Assembly: GCF_042646605.1 (NCBI RefSeq)
Contig: NZ_JBHRUG010000026.1
Span: 62,001 to 126,000, forward strand
DNA: 64,000 nt
Source of the DNA: Litchfieldella rifensis
GTDB taxonomy: Bacteria; Pseudomonadota; Gammaproteobacteria; Pseudomonadales; Halomonadaceae
Direction of reading: 5' to 3'
This document shows, one piece after another, positions 10,078-18,796 of the stretch; position 1 is the first letter of the stretch, and each line of letters starts with the position of its first letter. The notes under the pieces are model-generated. The model made no database searches. It worked only from the letters and a program-made list of their open reading frames with translations, and had not been told where the DNA came from. The position numbers and the translations under genes are program-made.

Positions 10078-10542
10078 ATGAATCGCAAGGTCTTACTTCG
10101 TTGTAGTCTGATAAGTCTGTTACTCGCTGCTCCTGCTCCGTTGTTGATCGCCCTGTTCGTTTCCTTCACCGGGGGCGTTCTGTCGCGGGAACTGTTTGCC
10201 GCTCTCGAACTCGGGGGGGTGGGCGCCGTCTATCTGGCCGCGGCCGTGGCGGTGTTCGTGCTGTTGCTGGCCGCCACATTGGCGCTCAATGTGCTGACCC
10301 CGCAATTGGCTACCCTGGCCGAGGTCGAGGACGATGATCGCGAGATCGGCGAGGTCAAGTGGTTCAACGTCAACAAGGGGTATGGCTTCATTACCCGTGA
10401 CAGCGGTGAAGACGTCTTCGTGCATTTTCGCGCCATTCGCGGCAAGGGGCATCGTACCCTGGCCGAAGGCCAGAAGGTACGCTACCACGTGATCGAGAAT
10501 GAGCGCGGATTGCAAGCCGATGATGTGACAGTTATTACCTGA
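10078..10542 (+). CDS. Membrane-anchored cold-shock-domain protein
   Basis: 154 residues from ATG 10078, with GAGG at 10071-10074. Two hydrophobic helices (about 6-31 and 44-72) are followed by a short acidic linker (EVEDDDRE), then a complete CspA-like OB fold (about 87-154). The fold carries RNP1 KGYGFIT and RNP2 VFVHF, so nucleic-acid binding should be retained. Ordinary CspA proteins are about 70 soluble residues, so this looks like an RNA/ssDNA chaperone tethered to the inner membrane with the domain on one face. Known from families as the CSD fold; membrane tethering is seen in the sequence; function is inferred. Confidence 0.85.
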   Translation: MNRKVLLRCSLISLLLAAPAPLLIALFVSFTGGVLSRELFAALELGGVGAVYLAAAVAVFVLLLAATLALNVLTPQLATLAEVEDDDREIGEVKWFNVNKGYGFITRDSGEDVFVHFRAIRGKGHRTLAEGQKVRYHVIENERGLQADDVTVIT

Positions 10543-10563
10543 CGTTGCCGACACACGATTCGG

Positions 10564-10592
10564 CGCCCCGCCCGGCTCTGCCTGGTGGGGCG
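10564..10592. terminator. Hairpin in the convergent gap after the cold-shock protein
   Basis: CGCCCCGCC (10564-10572) pairs with GGTGGGGCG (10584-10592) with one G-U pair, 22 nt after the stop. There is no T run on either side. It could serve both converging genes. Confidence 0.4.
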
Positions 10593-10601
10593 TCGTCGTA
10601 T

Positions 10602-10988
10602 TTACTGCCCCGAATCCGGCCAGTCGATCGCCTCCTCCCGACCATCGGGCAGGACCCGCCAGAAGCGATCGGGATCGTCGCCGGGCTGCCAGCCGCCCAG
10701 CGAGCAGCGCACTTCGCAGTCGAGCCGCATGGCGGCCTCGCGGGCGCAATCCACGTCCCGCGGCCAGGGGGTGGCACTGCTGTCGAACCACAGGCTGGCG
10801 TAGCCATCCGCCGCTTGCTCCACCAGCAGCACGGGAATGCGATGCCCGTCGCTATGACCGGTGGTGCGCGCCTGACGCTTGCCGCTGCGTTGCAGGGGCG
10901 GGGCATCCAGGCATTCAGCGAGCCAGGCGTTCAAGGTGTCGAGGGATACCCGGGCCAGGTAGATTTCGATATCGGGATAGCGCTGCAT
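10602..10988 (-). CDS. Hypothetical protein at the end of the dapE transcript
   Basis: 128 residues with no motif I recognise. It starts MQRYPDIEIYLARVSLDTLNAWL, is acidic, rich in Trp in the C-terminal half (WFDSS, GGWQPGD, RFWRV, DWPDSG), and has no signal peptide or membrane helix. It begins 8 bp after the dapE stop, so it is probably co-transcribed with dapE. The codon use looks like its neighbours'. A small cytoplasmic protein of unknown role; no link to lysine synthesis can be shown from sequence. Confidence 0.7.
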   Translation of the reverse strand: MQRYPDIEIYLARVSLDTLNAWLAECLDAPPLQRSGKRQARTTGHSDGHRIPVLLVEQAADGYASLWFDSSATPWPRDVDCAREAAMRLDCEVRCSLGGWQPGDDPDRFWRVLPDGREEAIDWPDSGQ

Positions 10989-10996
10989 GTGGGACC

Positions 10997-12175
10997 TCAG
11001 TAGGCCGGCGAGGGAGCGACGAACAGGCGTTCGAGAATGGCCTCGTAGATATCGCTCAGGGTGTCCAGGTCGGCGGCGCGAACCCGTTCGTTGACCTTGT
11101 GGATGGTGGCATTGAGCGGTCCCAGCTCGACCACCTGGCTTCCCAAGGTGGCGATGAAGCGGCCATCGGACGTCCCGCCCGCGGTGGACAGCTCCGGCCG
11201 TCGGCCCAGCACGTCCTCGACGCCGGCCAGCGAGGCGTCCACCAGTTCGCCTGCGGCGGTAAGGAAGGGTTCGCCGTTGAGCGTCCAGTCGAGGCGGTAA
11301 TCGAGCCCATGGGCATCGAGAATCGCCTCGGCACGTTCGCGCAGTTGCCAGTGGGTGACCTCGGTGGAATAGCGGAAGTTGAAGATCACCTCCAGATCAC
11401 CGGGAATCACGTTGGTGGCGCCGGTGCCCGAGCGGATATTGGAGATCTGGAAGCTGGTGGCGGGGAAGAAGGTGTTGCCATCGTCCCAATGCTCGCGTAC
11501 CAGGGCGTCCAAGGCCGGGGCGGTTTCGTGGATCGGGTTGCGCGCCAGGTGGGGATAGGCCACATGGCCTTGCATGCCCTTGACGTGCAGCACGCCGCCC
11601 AGCGAACCGCGTCGCCCGTTCTTGATCACGTCGGCGAGGGCATCGGTGGATGAGGGCTCGCCGACGATGCAGTAGTCGAGGCGCTCGTGGGCCTCGCGCA
11701 GGTGCTCGACCACCGCCCGGGTACCATCAATGGCCGGGCCTTCCTCGTCGGAGGTGATCAGGAAAGCGAGCTTGCCGTCGTGCTCCGGGTGCGCGGTCAC
11801 GAAGCGCTCCACGGCGGTGACCATTGCCGCCAGGCTGCCCTTCATGTCGGCGGCGCCTCGCCCGCAGAGCATGCCGTCGTCGTCGATGCGCGGTTCGAAG
11901 GGCGGGTACTGCCAGTGAACGTCCGGGCCGCTGGGCACCACATCGGTATGGCCCGCGAAGGCCAGCACCGGACCGTGATGGCCGCGAACCGCCCAGAAGT
12001 TCTCGACATCACCAAAGGGCAGGCGGTCGACATGAAAGCCCAGCCGCTCGAGACGCTCGATCATCAGTGCCTGGCAGCCGACATCGTCGGGGGTCACCGA
12101 GGGGCGGCGCATCAGGTCGATGGCCAGTTCGAGGGTCGGCGAAAGAGGGCTGGCGGCGGGGTCGGGAATGGGCAT
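10997..12175 (-). CDS. dapE: Succinyl-diaminopimelate desuccinylase
   Basis: Zinc aminoacylase of the succinylase route to meso-diaminopimelate and lysine. 392 residues, M20 peptidase fold. Metal and catalytic residues appear in AFAGHTDVVPSG, GRGAADMKGS and TSDEEGPAIDGT (His, Asp, Glu-Glu), with a dimerisation insert in the middle and a C-terminal NATIHKVNE segment carrying the last His ligand. It follows dapD by 64 bp on the same strand, consistent with a map-glnD-dapC-yffB-dapD-dapE run. Confidence 0.95.
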   Translation of the reverse strand: MPIPDPAASPLSPTLELAIDLMRRPSVTPDDVGCQALMIERLERLGFHVDRLPFGDVENFWAVRGHHGPVLAFAGHTDVVPSGPDVHWQYPPFEPRIDDDGMLCGRGAADMKGSLAAMVTAVERFVTAHPEHDGKLAFLITSDEEGPAIDGTRAVVEHLREAHERLDYCIVGEPSSTDALADVIKNGRRGSLGGVLHVKGMQGHVAYPHLARNPIHETAPALDALVREHWDDGNTFFPATSFQISNIRSGTGATNVIPGDLEVIFNFRYSTEVTHWQLRERAEAILDAHGLDYRLDWTLNGEPFLTAAGELVDASLAGVEDVLGRRPELSTAGGTSDGRFIATLGSQVVELGPLNATIHKVNERVRAADLDTLSDIYEAILERLFVAPSPAY

Positions 12176-12239
12176 GCGTCATCCTGGGTGGCGAATCGAA
12201 AGGCAGTGGCGGCGCCCACCGATGGGGGCGCCGCTGCGA

Positions 12240-13265
12240 TCAGTCGTTGGCGTGCAAGGCTTCGTTCAGCGCAATGGCGCTCTTGTTGGTCAAGCACTCG
12301 ATGCGGCCATTGAGGGAGTTGCGGCGCAGCAGCAGGTCGTCCTGGCCGGCCAGTTCGCGGGCTGCCACGGTCTTGACCTCCTGGCCCTGGTCGTCGAGCA
12401 CCATGACCTTGGCGCCGGCGGTGATATACAACCCGGCCTCGACGGTGCAGCGGTCGCCCAGCGGGATGCCGATACCGGCATTGGCGCCGACCAGGCAGCC
12501 TTCGCCGACCTTGATGATGATGTTGCCGCCGCCGGACAGGGTGCCCATGGTCGAACAACCACCGCCCAGGTCGGAGCCCTTGCCGACTGTCACGCCGGCG
12601 GAAACGCGCCCCTCGATCATGCCCGGCCCCACGGTGCCGGCGTTGAAGTTGACGAATCCTTCGTGCATCACGGTGGTGCCTTCGCCGAGGTAGGCGCCCA
12701 GGCGCACGCGTGCGGTGTCGCCGATGCGTATGCCCTTGGGCACCACATAGTCGGCCATCTTGGGAAACTTGTCGACACAGTCCACTGACAGGTGACGACC
12801 TTCCAGGCGGGCCTTGAGACGCCGTGCCGGCAACTCCTCGATGTCGATGGCGCCTTCGTTGGTCCAGGCCACATTGCGCAGCAGGCCGAACATGCCGGTC
12901 AGGTCGATGCCATGCGGTTCGACCAGTCGATGCGACAGCAGGTGCAGCTTGAGATAGACCTCGGGGGCGCTTTGCGGCGGTTCGTCGGTTGCCAGGAACA
13001 TCGCCACCAGCGGCCGATGGCTCGAGGCCAGCGTTTCGGCGAGTTCGGCCTGCTCGGCGTTGCCGGCGGCCTGGAAGGCCTTGGCCAGCTCGCTGCAGTG
13101 CTCGGGCAGGAAACTGACCGCCGCGTTACCTGCGGGCGCGTCCAGCACTCGCTGGGCCGCTTCGACCAGGCGTGCATCGGGTTCGAGCAGTGGCGCAGGA
13201 TAGTAGATTTCCAGCCAGTCGCCCTGGGTGTTCTGGGTGCCGATTCCGAGTGCGAAGCTCAGCAT
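12240..13265 (-). CDS. dapD: Tetrahydrodipicolinate N-succinyltransferase (long form)
   Basis: Transfers succinyl from succinyl-CoA to tetrahydrodipicolinate. 341 residues, the longer Pseudomonas-like form, not the approximately 274-residue enterobacterial one. The C-terminal half shows left-handed beta-helix hexapeptide periodicity (for example RIGDTARVRLGAYLGEGTTV and GGNIIIKVGEGCLVGANAG). The start ATG 13265 is followed by LSFALGIGTQNTQGDWLEIYYP. Flanked by the ArsC-like gene and dapE. Confidence 0.94.
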   Translation of the reverse strand: MLSFALGIGTQNTQGDWLEIYYPAPLLEPDARLVEAAQRVLDAPAGNAAVSFLPEHCSELAKAFQAAGNAEQAELAETLASSHRPLVAMFLATDEPPQSAPEVYLKLHLLSHRLVEPHGIDLTGMFGLLRNVAWTNEGAIDIEELPARRLKARLEGRHLSVDCVDKFPKMADYVVPKGIRIGDTARVRLGAYLGEGTTVMHEGFVNFNAGTVGPGMIEGRVSAGVTVGKGSDLGGGCSTMGTLSGGGNIIIKVGEGCLVGANAGIGIPLGDRCTVEAGLYITAGAKVMVLDDQGQEVKTVAARELAGQDDLLLRRNSLNGRIECLTNKSAIALNEALHAND

Positions 13266-13313
13266 GGGGGATGTCCTCTAGCGTGATGAAATGAAGAAGG
13301 GCCTGGCAGGCGG

Positions 13314-13658
13314 CTAGCCCATCAGCCTGTCGTATTCGCCGTCCCGGTAGCCGACGAGGATCGTGTCGCCGGTATCCAGCAGCGGGCGCTTGATCAGTGT
13401 CGGGTGTCCCAGCATCAGCTCCCGGGCACTGTCGGCATCGATGTCCCGTTTTGTGGCCTCGTCGAGATGGCGCCAGGTGGTACTGCGCTTGTTGAGCAGC
13501 GTCATCACCGGGACCTGTGTCAGCAGGTGCTCGAGCAGGGCCGCCGACAGGCCGTCCGCGCGCAGGTCGTGGAACTGGTAAGCAATACCCTTGCTGTCCA
13601 GTACCTTGAGGGCCTTGCGACAAGTATCGCAGTTCTTGAGGCCATACAGGGTCAGCAT
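13314..13658 (-). CDS. ArsC/Spx-like thioredoxin-fold protein (YffB type)
   Basis: 114 residues with an N-terminal CDTC (residues 10-13) after LYGLKN and a C-terminal LIKRPLL segment, both typical of the ArsC/YffB family. Frequently found beside dapD/dapE in gammaproteobacteria, here 12 bp downstream of dapC. Family members may act as glutathione-dependent thiol reductases. Classical arsenate reduction is not indicated by context because there is no ars operon. Confidence 0.85.
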   Translation of the reverse strand: MLTLYGLKNCDTCRKALKVLDSKGIAYQFHDLRADGLSAALLEHLLTQVPVMTLLNKRSTTWRHLDEATKRDIDADSARELMLGHPTLIKRPLLDTGDTILVGYRDGEYDRLMG

Positions 13659-13670
13659 GTGTGGAACTCC

Positions 13671-14867
13671 TTAGCGACGTTCGAGGAAGCGACGGATGCG
13701 ATGTGCGCCTTCGACGGTGGCCTCGACGTCGGCGACCAGTGCCAGGCGCACCCGTCCGGCCCCGGGATTGGAGCCATCGGTGCTGTCGCGACTCATGTAG
13801 CGTCCGGGCAATACGCTGACGTGCTCCTCGGCGTAGAGCGTTCGGGTGAAGGCTTCGTCGTCACCGCCAGGGACCGCCGGCCATAGATAGAAGCTGGCCT
13901 CTGGGGTGGGAAAGTCCATCACCGGGGCGAGGATCTCGGTGACCGCGGCGAACTTTTCGCGATAGGCATCGCGGTTGGCACGGACGTGCGTTTCATCCTG
14001 CCAGGCGCTGATCGAGGCGCGTTGCAGCGGTAACGACATGGCGCAGCCGTGATAGGTGCGATAGCGCTTGAAGGGGGCGATCAGTGCCGCGTCGCCTGCC
14101 ACGAAGCCCGAGCGCAGCCCCGGCAGATTGGAGCGCTTGGACAACGAGTGGAAGACCAGGCAGCGTCGATAGTCGTGGCGCCCCAGTACCGCGCAGGCCT
14201 GCAACAGGCCGGGAGGGGGAGCGGCTTCATCCAGGTACAGTTCCGAATAGCACTCGTCGGAGGCGATGATGAAGTCGAACTCATCGGCCAGCGCCAGCAG
14301 CCGCTGGAAGTCGGACAGTGGTGTCACCGCGCCGGTGGGGTTGCCCGGTGAACAGAGGAAGACGATCTGCACATTGCGCCAGGTGTCGGGGCTTACGGCG
14401 TCGAAGTCCGGGCGAAAGTCGTGATCGTCACGGCAGTCGAGGTACAGTGGCTCGCCGCCGGCCAACAGCGTGGCGCCCTCGTAGATCTGATAGAAGGGGT
14501 TGGGCACCGCGACCTTGGCCGGGCGCGAGCGATCCAGGGCGGCCTGGACGAAGGCGAAGATCGCCTCGCGGGTGCCGTTGACCGGCAATACCTGGGCGTC
14601 CGGGTCGAGACCCTCGAGCCCGAAGCGGCGTCGTGCCCAATCGGCAATCGCCGCGCGCAGTTCCGGAAGACCCTGGGTTGCCGGGTAGCGCGCCATTTCG
14701 TGGCGATAGGCATGCAGCGTCTCGAGCGCCTTCGCATAGGGTGCATGCTGGGGCTCGCCGATGGTCAGCGGGATATGGGCCAGCGCCTCGGGAGGCGCGA
14801 CACCCGCTTTCAGCGTGGCGAGTCGCTCGAAGGGATAGGGCTGCAGGGCGTCGAGATCGGGGTTCAT
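13671..14867 (-). CDS. dapC: Succinyldiaminopimelate aminotransferase
   Basis: Fold-type I PLP aminotransferase. From ATG 14867 it is 398 residues beginning MNPDLDALQPYPFERL, the family start. A longer frame to 14987 adds an unlike 40 residues. The PLP lysine is Lys244 in SLSKRSNLPGLR. FLCSPGNPTGAV and the AEEHVSVLPGRYM segment fit the DapC branch. Context between glnD and dapD supports the lysine-pathway assignment over a general aspartate aminotransferase. Confidence 0.93.
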   Translation of the reverse strand: MNPDLDALQPYPFERLATLKAGVAPPEALAHIPLTIGEPQHAPYAKALETLHAYRHEMARYPATQGLPELRAAIADWARRRFGLEGLDPDAQVLPVNGTREAIFAFVQAALDRSRPAKVAVPNPFYQIYEGATLLAGGEPLYLDCRDDHDFRPDFDAVSPDTWRNVQIVFLCSPGNPTGAVTPLSDFQRLLALADEFDFIIASDECYSELYLDEAAPPPGLLQACAVLGRHDYRRCLVFHSLSKRSNLPGLRSGFVAGDAALIAPFKRYRTYHGCAMSLPLQRASISAWQDETHVRANRDAYREKFAAVTEILAPVMDFPTPEASFYLWPAVPGGDDEAFTRTLYAEEHVSVLPGRYMSRDSTDGSNPGAGRVRLALVADVEATVEGAHRIRRFLERR

Positions 14868-14999
14868 GGGTGTCCTGGCTGCCCCTCGCGGAGGCGCTTT
14901 ATCGTTATCGGGGCGCGATGCCTTTGGCGCCGTGCCGAGTGTCATGCATAGGCAGGCGATTATAGGGAAGCTGCCCCGGCGCCTCAAATTCGGCAGGGG

Positions 15000-17675
15000 T
15001 TAGACACTGAGCACTTCGGTCAGCCGCGCGCGCAGGCGCTCCTGGCGCTCGGGGTCGGTGAGCGGCTGGCCTGCCTTGGTGGTAATGAAGAACACGTCCT
15101 CGACGCGTTCGCCGAGGGTGGCGATCTTGGCCGCCGACAGGGCGATGTCCTGCTCCATGAAGATACGCCCCACCCGGGCCAGCAGGCCGGGGCGGTCGGG
15201 AGCCACCAGCTCGAGCATGGTGCGCTCGTTGGCCGGGTCCTGCTCGATGGCGACCTGGGTCGGCACCTTGAAGTGCTTGAGCTGGCGCGGCGTGTGGCGG
15301 GTGACGATCTGTGGATAGTCGTCCGGGTCGTCGAGCTCCTCCTCCAGGTGGCGACGGATGTCGTCGAGCCGGGCCTTGTCACGAATGGGATCGCCGTCGT
15401 CGTCGAGGACGATGAAGGTGTTGAGCGTCCAGTCGTTGCTCGAGGTGGCGATGCGCGCGTCATGGATCGACAGCCCGAGCTGCTCCATGGCCGCGGCGGT
15501 GGCGGCGAACAGGTCATCCACCGAGCGGGTATGGATGAACACCTTGGTGCCCCCTTCGGCCATGTCCTCGGTGGGTGCGCTGATCAGGATCAGCGGCAGT
15601 GGGGAGCCGTCGTGGGCCAGAATGCCCTGGGTCTGCCACACGATCTCGCTGGGCGCATACTGCAGGAAATAGTCCTCGCCCAGCGACTCCCAGAGGCGGT
15701 CGACCCGCCGGAGATCGGCACCGACGGTGGCCAGCAGGCTGCGTGCCTCCTCGCGGGTTTCACGTACCCAGTCGTCACGGTCCAGGGGATTCTCCAGGCC
15801 ACGGCGCAGGGCGCGCTTGGTCTCGGCGTGCAGCTGACGCAGCAGCGAGGCCCGCCAGCCGTTCCACAGCGAGGGGTTGGTGGCGTTGATGTCGGCCACG
15901 GTCAGTACGTAGAGGTAGTCGAGGTGAACCTCATCGCGCACCTGGACCGCGAAGTCGCGAATCACGTCGGGGTCGGTGATGTCGCGCTTCTGGGCGGTCT
16001 TCGACATCAGCAGGTGGTTCTCCACCAGCCAACTGACCAGTCGGGTGTCGCGAGGCGACAGCCCATGGCGCTCGCAGAATGCCTCGGCATCGCGGGCGCC
16101 GAGGATCGAGTGATTGCCGCCACGGCCTTTGCCGATGTCGTGATAGAGGCCGGCGATCCACAGCAGTTCGAGCTTGGGTAGCTGATGGACCAGCACCGCC
16201 GCCACCGGGAAATCCCCGCGGCCCTCGGGCTCGCGGAAGCGCTGCACGAACTTCAGCAGGCGCAGGGTATGGGCGTCGACGGTATAGATATGGAACAGGT
16301 CGTGCTGCATCAGCCCCACCGCCTGGCCGAATTCCGGCAGGTACTTGCCAAGCACGCCGTAGCGGTTCATGCGTCTGAGCTGACGCGCCACGTTGCCGCC
16401 GCAGCGCAGCAATTCCATGAACAGGCTCTGATGGCGGACGTCGTCGCGGAACAGGTCGTCGATGCGGTGGCGGTTGTCACGGATCAGGCGGATGGTCGAG
16501 GCGCGCACGCCCTCGATTTCCGGGTGCTGGGCCATTAGCAGGAACAGCTCCAGCAACGCCGCCGGGCGGTGGTGGAAGACCCGCGGGTGCCGCGCCTGGA
16601 TATAGCCGCCCTTGACCTCGAAACGGGCGTTGAGCGGCTTGGTTTCGAGCTTCTCGTGACCGCGCAGGATCACCTCGTCGAAGTGCTGCAGCAGCATGTC
16701 GTTGAGCCCGGCCAGCGCCGTGACGTGGCGATAGTAGCGCTTCATGAATTGCTCGACGGCCAGTCGCTCGGGAGTATCGCGGTAGCCGAACAGCTCGGCG
16801 ATGGTGCGCTGGTGGTCGAACAGCAGGCGGTCCTCGGCACGCCCGGTGAGCATATGCAGGGCGTAGCGTACCTGCCATAGGAAGGCTTGGCCCTGGCTGA
16901 GGATGCGCAACTCGGCGTCGTTCATGAAGCCGCTGTCGACCAGGTCCTCGTAGCGCTGGCTGTCGAAGTGTCGCTTGGCCACCCAGCCGATCATCTGGAT
17001 GTCGCGAAGCCCACCGGGCGAGCTCTTGATGTTGGGCTCGAGGTGGTACTCGGAGTTGTTGTAGCGATAATGGCGGGCGATCTGTTCCTGCCACTTGGCC
17101 TCGAAGAAGCGATCCGCCGGCCACAGTCGGTCGGTGGAAAGGCGTGCCTGCATGGCTTCGCGCAGCCGCTCGGGGCCGGCCAGGGTGCGGGTTTCCAGAA
17201 GGTTGGTGATCACCGTGACGTCGGCTGCAGCCTCGCGTTCGCAGTCGGCGAGCGAACGCACGCTGTGGCCGATCTCCAGGCCGATGTCCCACAGCAGGGT
17301 GATGAACTCGGTCAGCGGCTCTCGATAGGACGTGTCATCATCGTCTTCGAGCAGCAGCATCAGGTCGATGTCCGAGTGAGGGTGCAACTCGCCACGCCCA
17401 TAGCCGCCCACCGCGAGCAGCGCGATGCCGTCGTCGGGCCAGGCATGTCGCGACCAGGCGATTTCCAGCAGGCGATCGAGGCACCAGGCACGACCGTGGA
17501 TCAGGTCGCGAATATCGGCGCCCGCGCGGAAACGCGCATCGAGGCGTGTCTGTATCGCTCGCAAGGCCTCCTTGAAGGGGGCGATGGGTGAGCGGTGACT
17601 GTCGAGCTCGGCGCGCAAGGCCGCCGCGTCAAACAAGCTCTCGTCGGGTGCAAAGCGATAATGGTGCAGTAGCAT
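15000..17675 (-). CDS. glnD: PII uridylyltransferase / uridylyl-removing enzyme
   Basis: Nitrogen sensor that uridylylates and deuridylylates PII according to glutamine. 891 residues with the full domain order. A nucleotidyltransferase has GGYGRGELHPHSDIDLML (about residues 90-107). An HD hydrolase has GLYHDIGKGRGGNHS near 510. Two ACT domains occupy the last 200 residues, the second around MLELVAPDRPGLLARVG. It starts 7 bp after the map stop and is likely co-transcribed with it. Confidence 0.96.
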   Translation of the reverse strand: MLLHHYRFAPDESLFDAAALRAELDSHRSPIAPFKEALRAIQTRLDARFRAGADIRDLIHGRAWCLDRLLEIAWSRHAWPDDGIALLAVGGYGRGELHPHSDIDLMLLLEDDDDTSYREPLTEFITLLWDIGLEIGHSVRSLADCEREAAADVTVITNLLETRTLAGPERLREAMQARLSTDRLWPADRFFEAKWQEQIARHYRYNNSEYHLEPNIKSSPGGLRDIQMIGWVAKRHFDSQRYEDLVDSGFMNDAELRILSQGQAFLWQVRYALHMLTGRAEDRLLFDHQRTIAELFGYRDTPERLAVEQFMKRYYRHVTALAGLNDMLLQHFDEVILRGHEKLETKPLNARFEVKGGYIQARHPRVFHHRPAALLELFLLMAQHPEIEGVRASTIRLIRDNRHRIDDLFRDDVRHQSLFMELLRCGGNVARQLRRMNRYGVLGKYLPEFGQAVGLMQHDLFHIYTVDAHTLRLLKFVQRFREPEGRGDFPVAAVLVHQLPKLELLWIAGLYHDIGKGRGGNHSILGARDAEAFCERHGLSPRDTRLVSWLVENHLLMSKTAQKRDITDPDVIRDFAVQVRDEVHLDYLYVLTVADINATNPSLWNGWRASLLRQLHAETKRALRRGLENPLDRDDWVRETREEARSLLATVGADLRRVDRLWESLGEDYFLQYAPSEIVWQTQGILAHDGSPLPLILISAPTEDMAEGGTKVFIHTRSVDDLFAATAAAMEQLGLSIHDARIATSSNDWTLNTFIVLDDDGDPIRDKARLDDIRRHLEEELDDPDDYPQIVTRHTPRQLKHFKVPTQVAIEQDPANERTMLELVAPDRPGLLARVGRIFMEQDIALSAAKIATLGERVEDVFFITTKAGQPLTDPERQERLRARLTEVLSV

Positions 17676-17682
17676 AGGGTGG

Positions 17683-18474
17683 CTAAGCTTCGAGGAAGCT
17701 TAGGTCTTCTTCGCCGCGGGCGGTAAGCACTTCGACCCCCGTCGCGGTGACCAGCAGGGTATGTTCCCACTGCGCGGAGAGGCTCTTGTCCTTGGTGACC
17801 GCCGTCCAGCCGTCGCGCAGCACCTTGGTGCGGTAGCCGCCGACATTGATCATCGGTTCGATGGTGAAACACATGCCTTCCGCCAGTTCGATGTCGGCCT
17901 CCGGGGCGTAGCCATCGTAGTGCAGCACCTGGGGTTCCTCGTGGAAGACCGCGCCGATGCCGTGGCCGCAGAAATCACGTACCACCGAATAGCCGTTGGC
18001 CTCGGCGTGCTGCTGGATCGCCCTGGCCAGCGCCGAGAGGCGAGCACCGGGGCGCACCTGAGCGATGCTGTGGTACAGGCACTCCTGGGTGACACGCGAC
18101 AGCCGCTCGCCCTGGATGCTCTCGCCGATGATGAACATCATGCTGGTATCGCCGTGGTAGCCGTCGGCGGTCTTGACGGTGATGTCGATGTTCATGATGT
18201 CGCCTTTCTTGAGCTTCTTGGCGTCATCGGGGATGCCGTGGCACACCACATGGTTGATCGAGGTGCAGATCGACTTGGGAAAGCCGTGGTAATTGAGCGG
18301 CGCGGGCGTGGAACCGAGTTCGTGGACGATGTAGTCGTGGCACAGGCGATCCAGTTCGCCAGTGCTGACGCCGGCCTGGACATGCGGGGTGATCATTTCC
18401 AGCACGCTGGCAGCCTGGCGTCCGGCTTCGCGCATCTTGTCGATCTCGTCGGGCGTCTTGATGGGAACGTTCAT
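17683..18474 (-). CDS. map: Methionine aminopeptidase, type I
   Basis: Removes the initiator Met. 263 residues, standard for type Ia. Metal ligands are visible in NIDITVKTADGYHGDTSMMF (two Asp), CGHGIGAVFHEEPQ (His), FTIEPMIN (Glu) and QWEHTLLVT (Glu). Divergent from rpsB, as in many gammaproteobacteria, with a 322-bp shared upstream region. First gene of the minus-strand run leading to glnD and the dap genes. Confidence 0.96.
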   Translation of the reverse strand: MNVPIKTPDEIDKMREAGRQAASVLEMITPHVQAGVSTGELDRLCHDYIVHELGSTPAPLNYHGFPKSICTSINHVVCHGIPDDAKKLKKGDIMNIDITVKTADGYHGDTSMMFIIGESIQGERLSRVTQECLYHSIAQVRPGARLSALARAIQQHAEANGYSVVRDFCGHGIGAVFHEEPQVLHYDGYAPEADIELAEGMCFTIEPMINVGGYRTKVLRDGWTAVTKDKSLSAQWEHTLLVTATGVEVLTARGEEDLSFLEA

Positions 18475-18562
18475 GGACTCTCGAAAGCTGGGGGTGGAGT
18501 GCCGGCCCGGTGGCGCGTGACCAGAAGCAACGAGGGCTTGGCAACGAGGCGGGCGTCTTCAT

Positions 18563-18590
18563 CTTGGTGTCGATCTATGGTATAAAGCTG
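18563..18590 (+). promoter_or_regulatory. rpsB promoter with extended -10 and GC-rich discriminator
   Basis: TATAAA (18581-18586) is preceded by TGG, giving an extended -10. The -35 is weak (TTCATC around 18558-18563). The bases after the -10 (GCTGCGCGC) form a GC discriminator of the kind found at stringently controlled ribosomal promoters. A transcript start near 18592 leaves a leader of about 205 nt before rpsB. The remainder of 18475-18557 shows nothing I can name. Confidence 0.6.
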
Positions 18591-18604
18591 CGCGCTTTCC
18601 TGCA

Positions 18605-18660
18605 ATCGTTGTGCCGGTCGCCGTCAACTCGCATTTGAGCGATGCGTTGCCGGCAACGAT
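18605..18660 (+). ncRNA. Structured 5' leader of rpsB (candidate S2 autoregulatory leader)
   Basis: ATCGTTG and CCGG (18605-18611, 18614-18617) pair with CCGG and CAACGAT (18650-18660), an 11-bp stem with a two-base bulge, enclosing about 32 nt. Ribosomal protein S2 is known to repress rpsB-tsf through a conserved leader in gammaproteobacteria. Assignment of this hairpin to that element is inference from position. Confidence 0.5.
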
Positions 18661-18796
18661 ACTGGAAAGTGCGTATCAAGAACGCCTTGAAATCACACAT
18701 GCACCGTCACATGGTCCCGGGTGCTGTCGGTTCATCCCGGCGGTCGGATCCATGGGGTGCATGGAGGCCTAACCCGATAGTTTTCAGGAGTCATCC

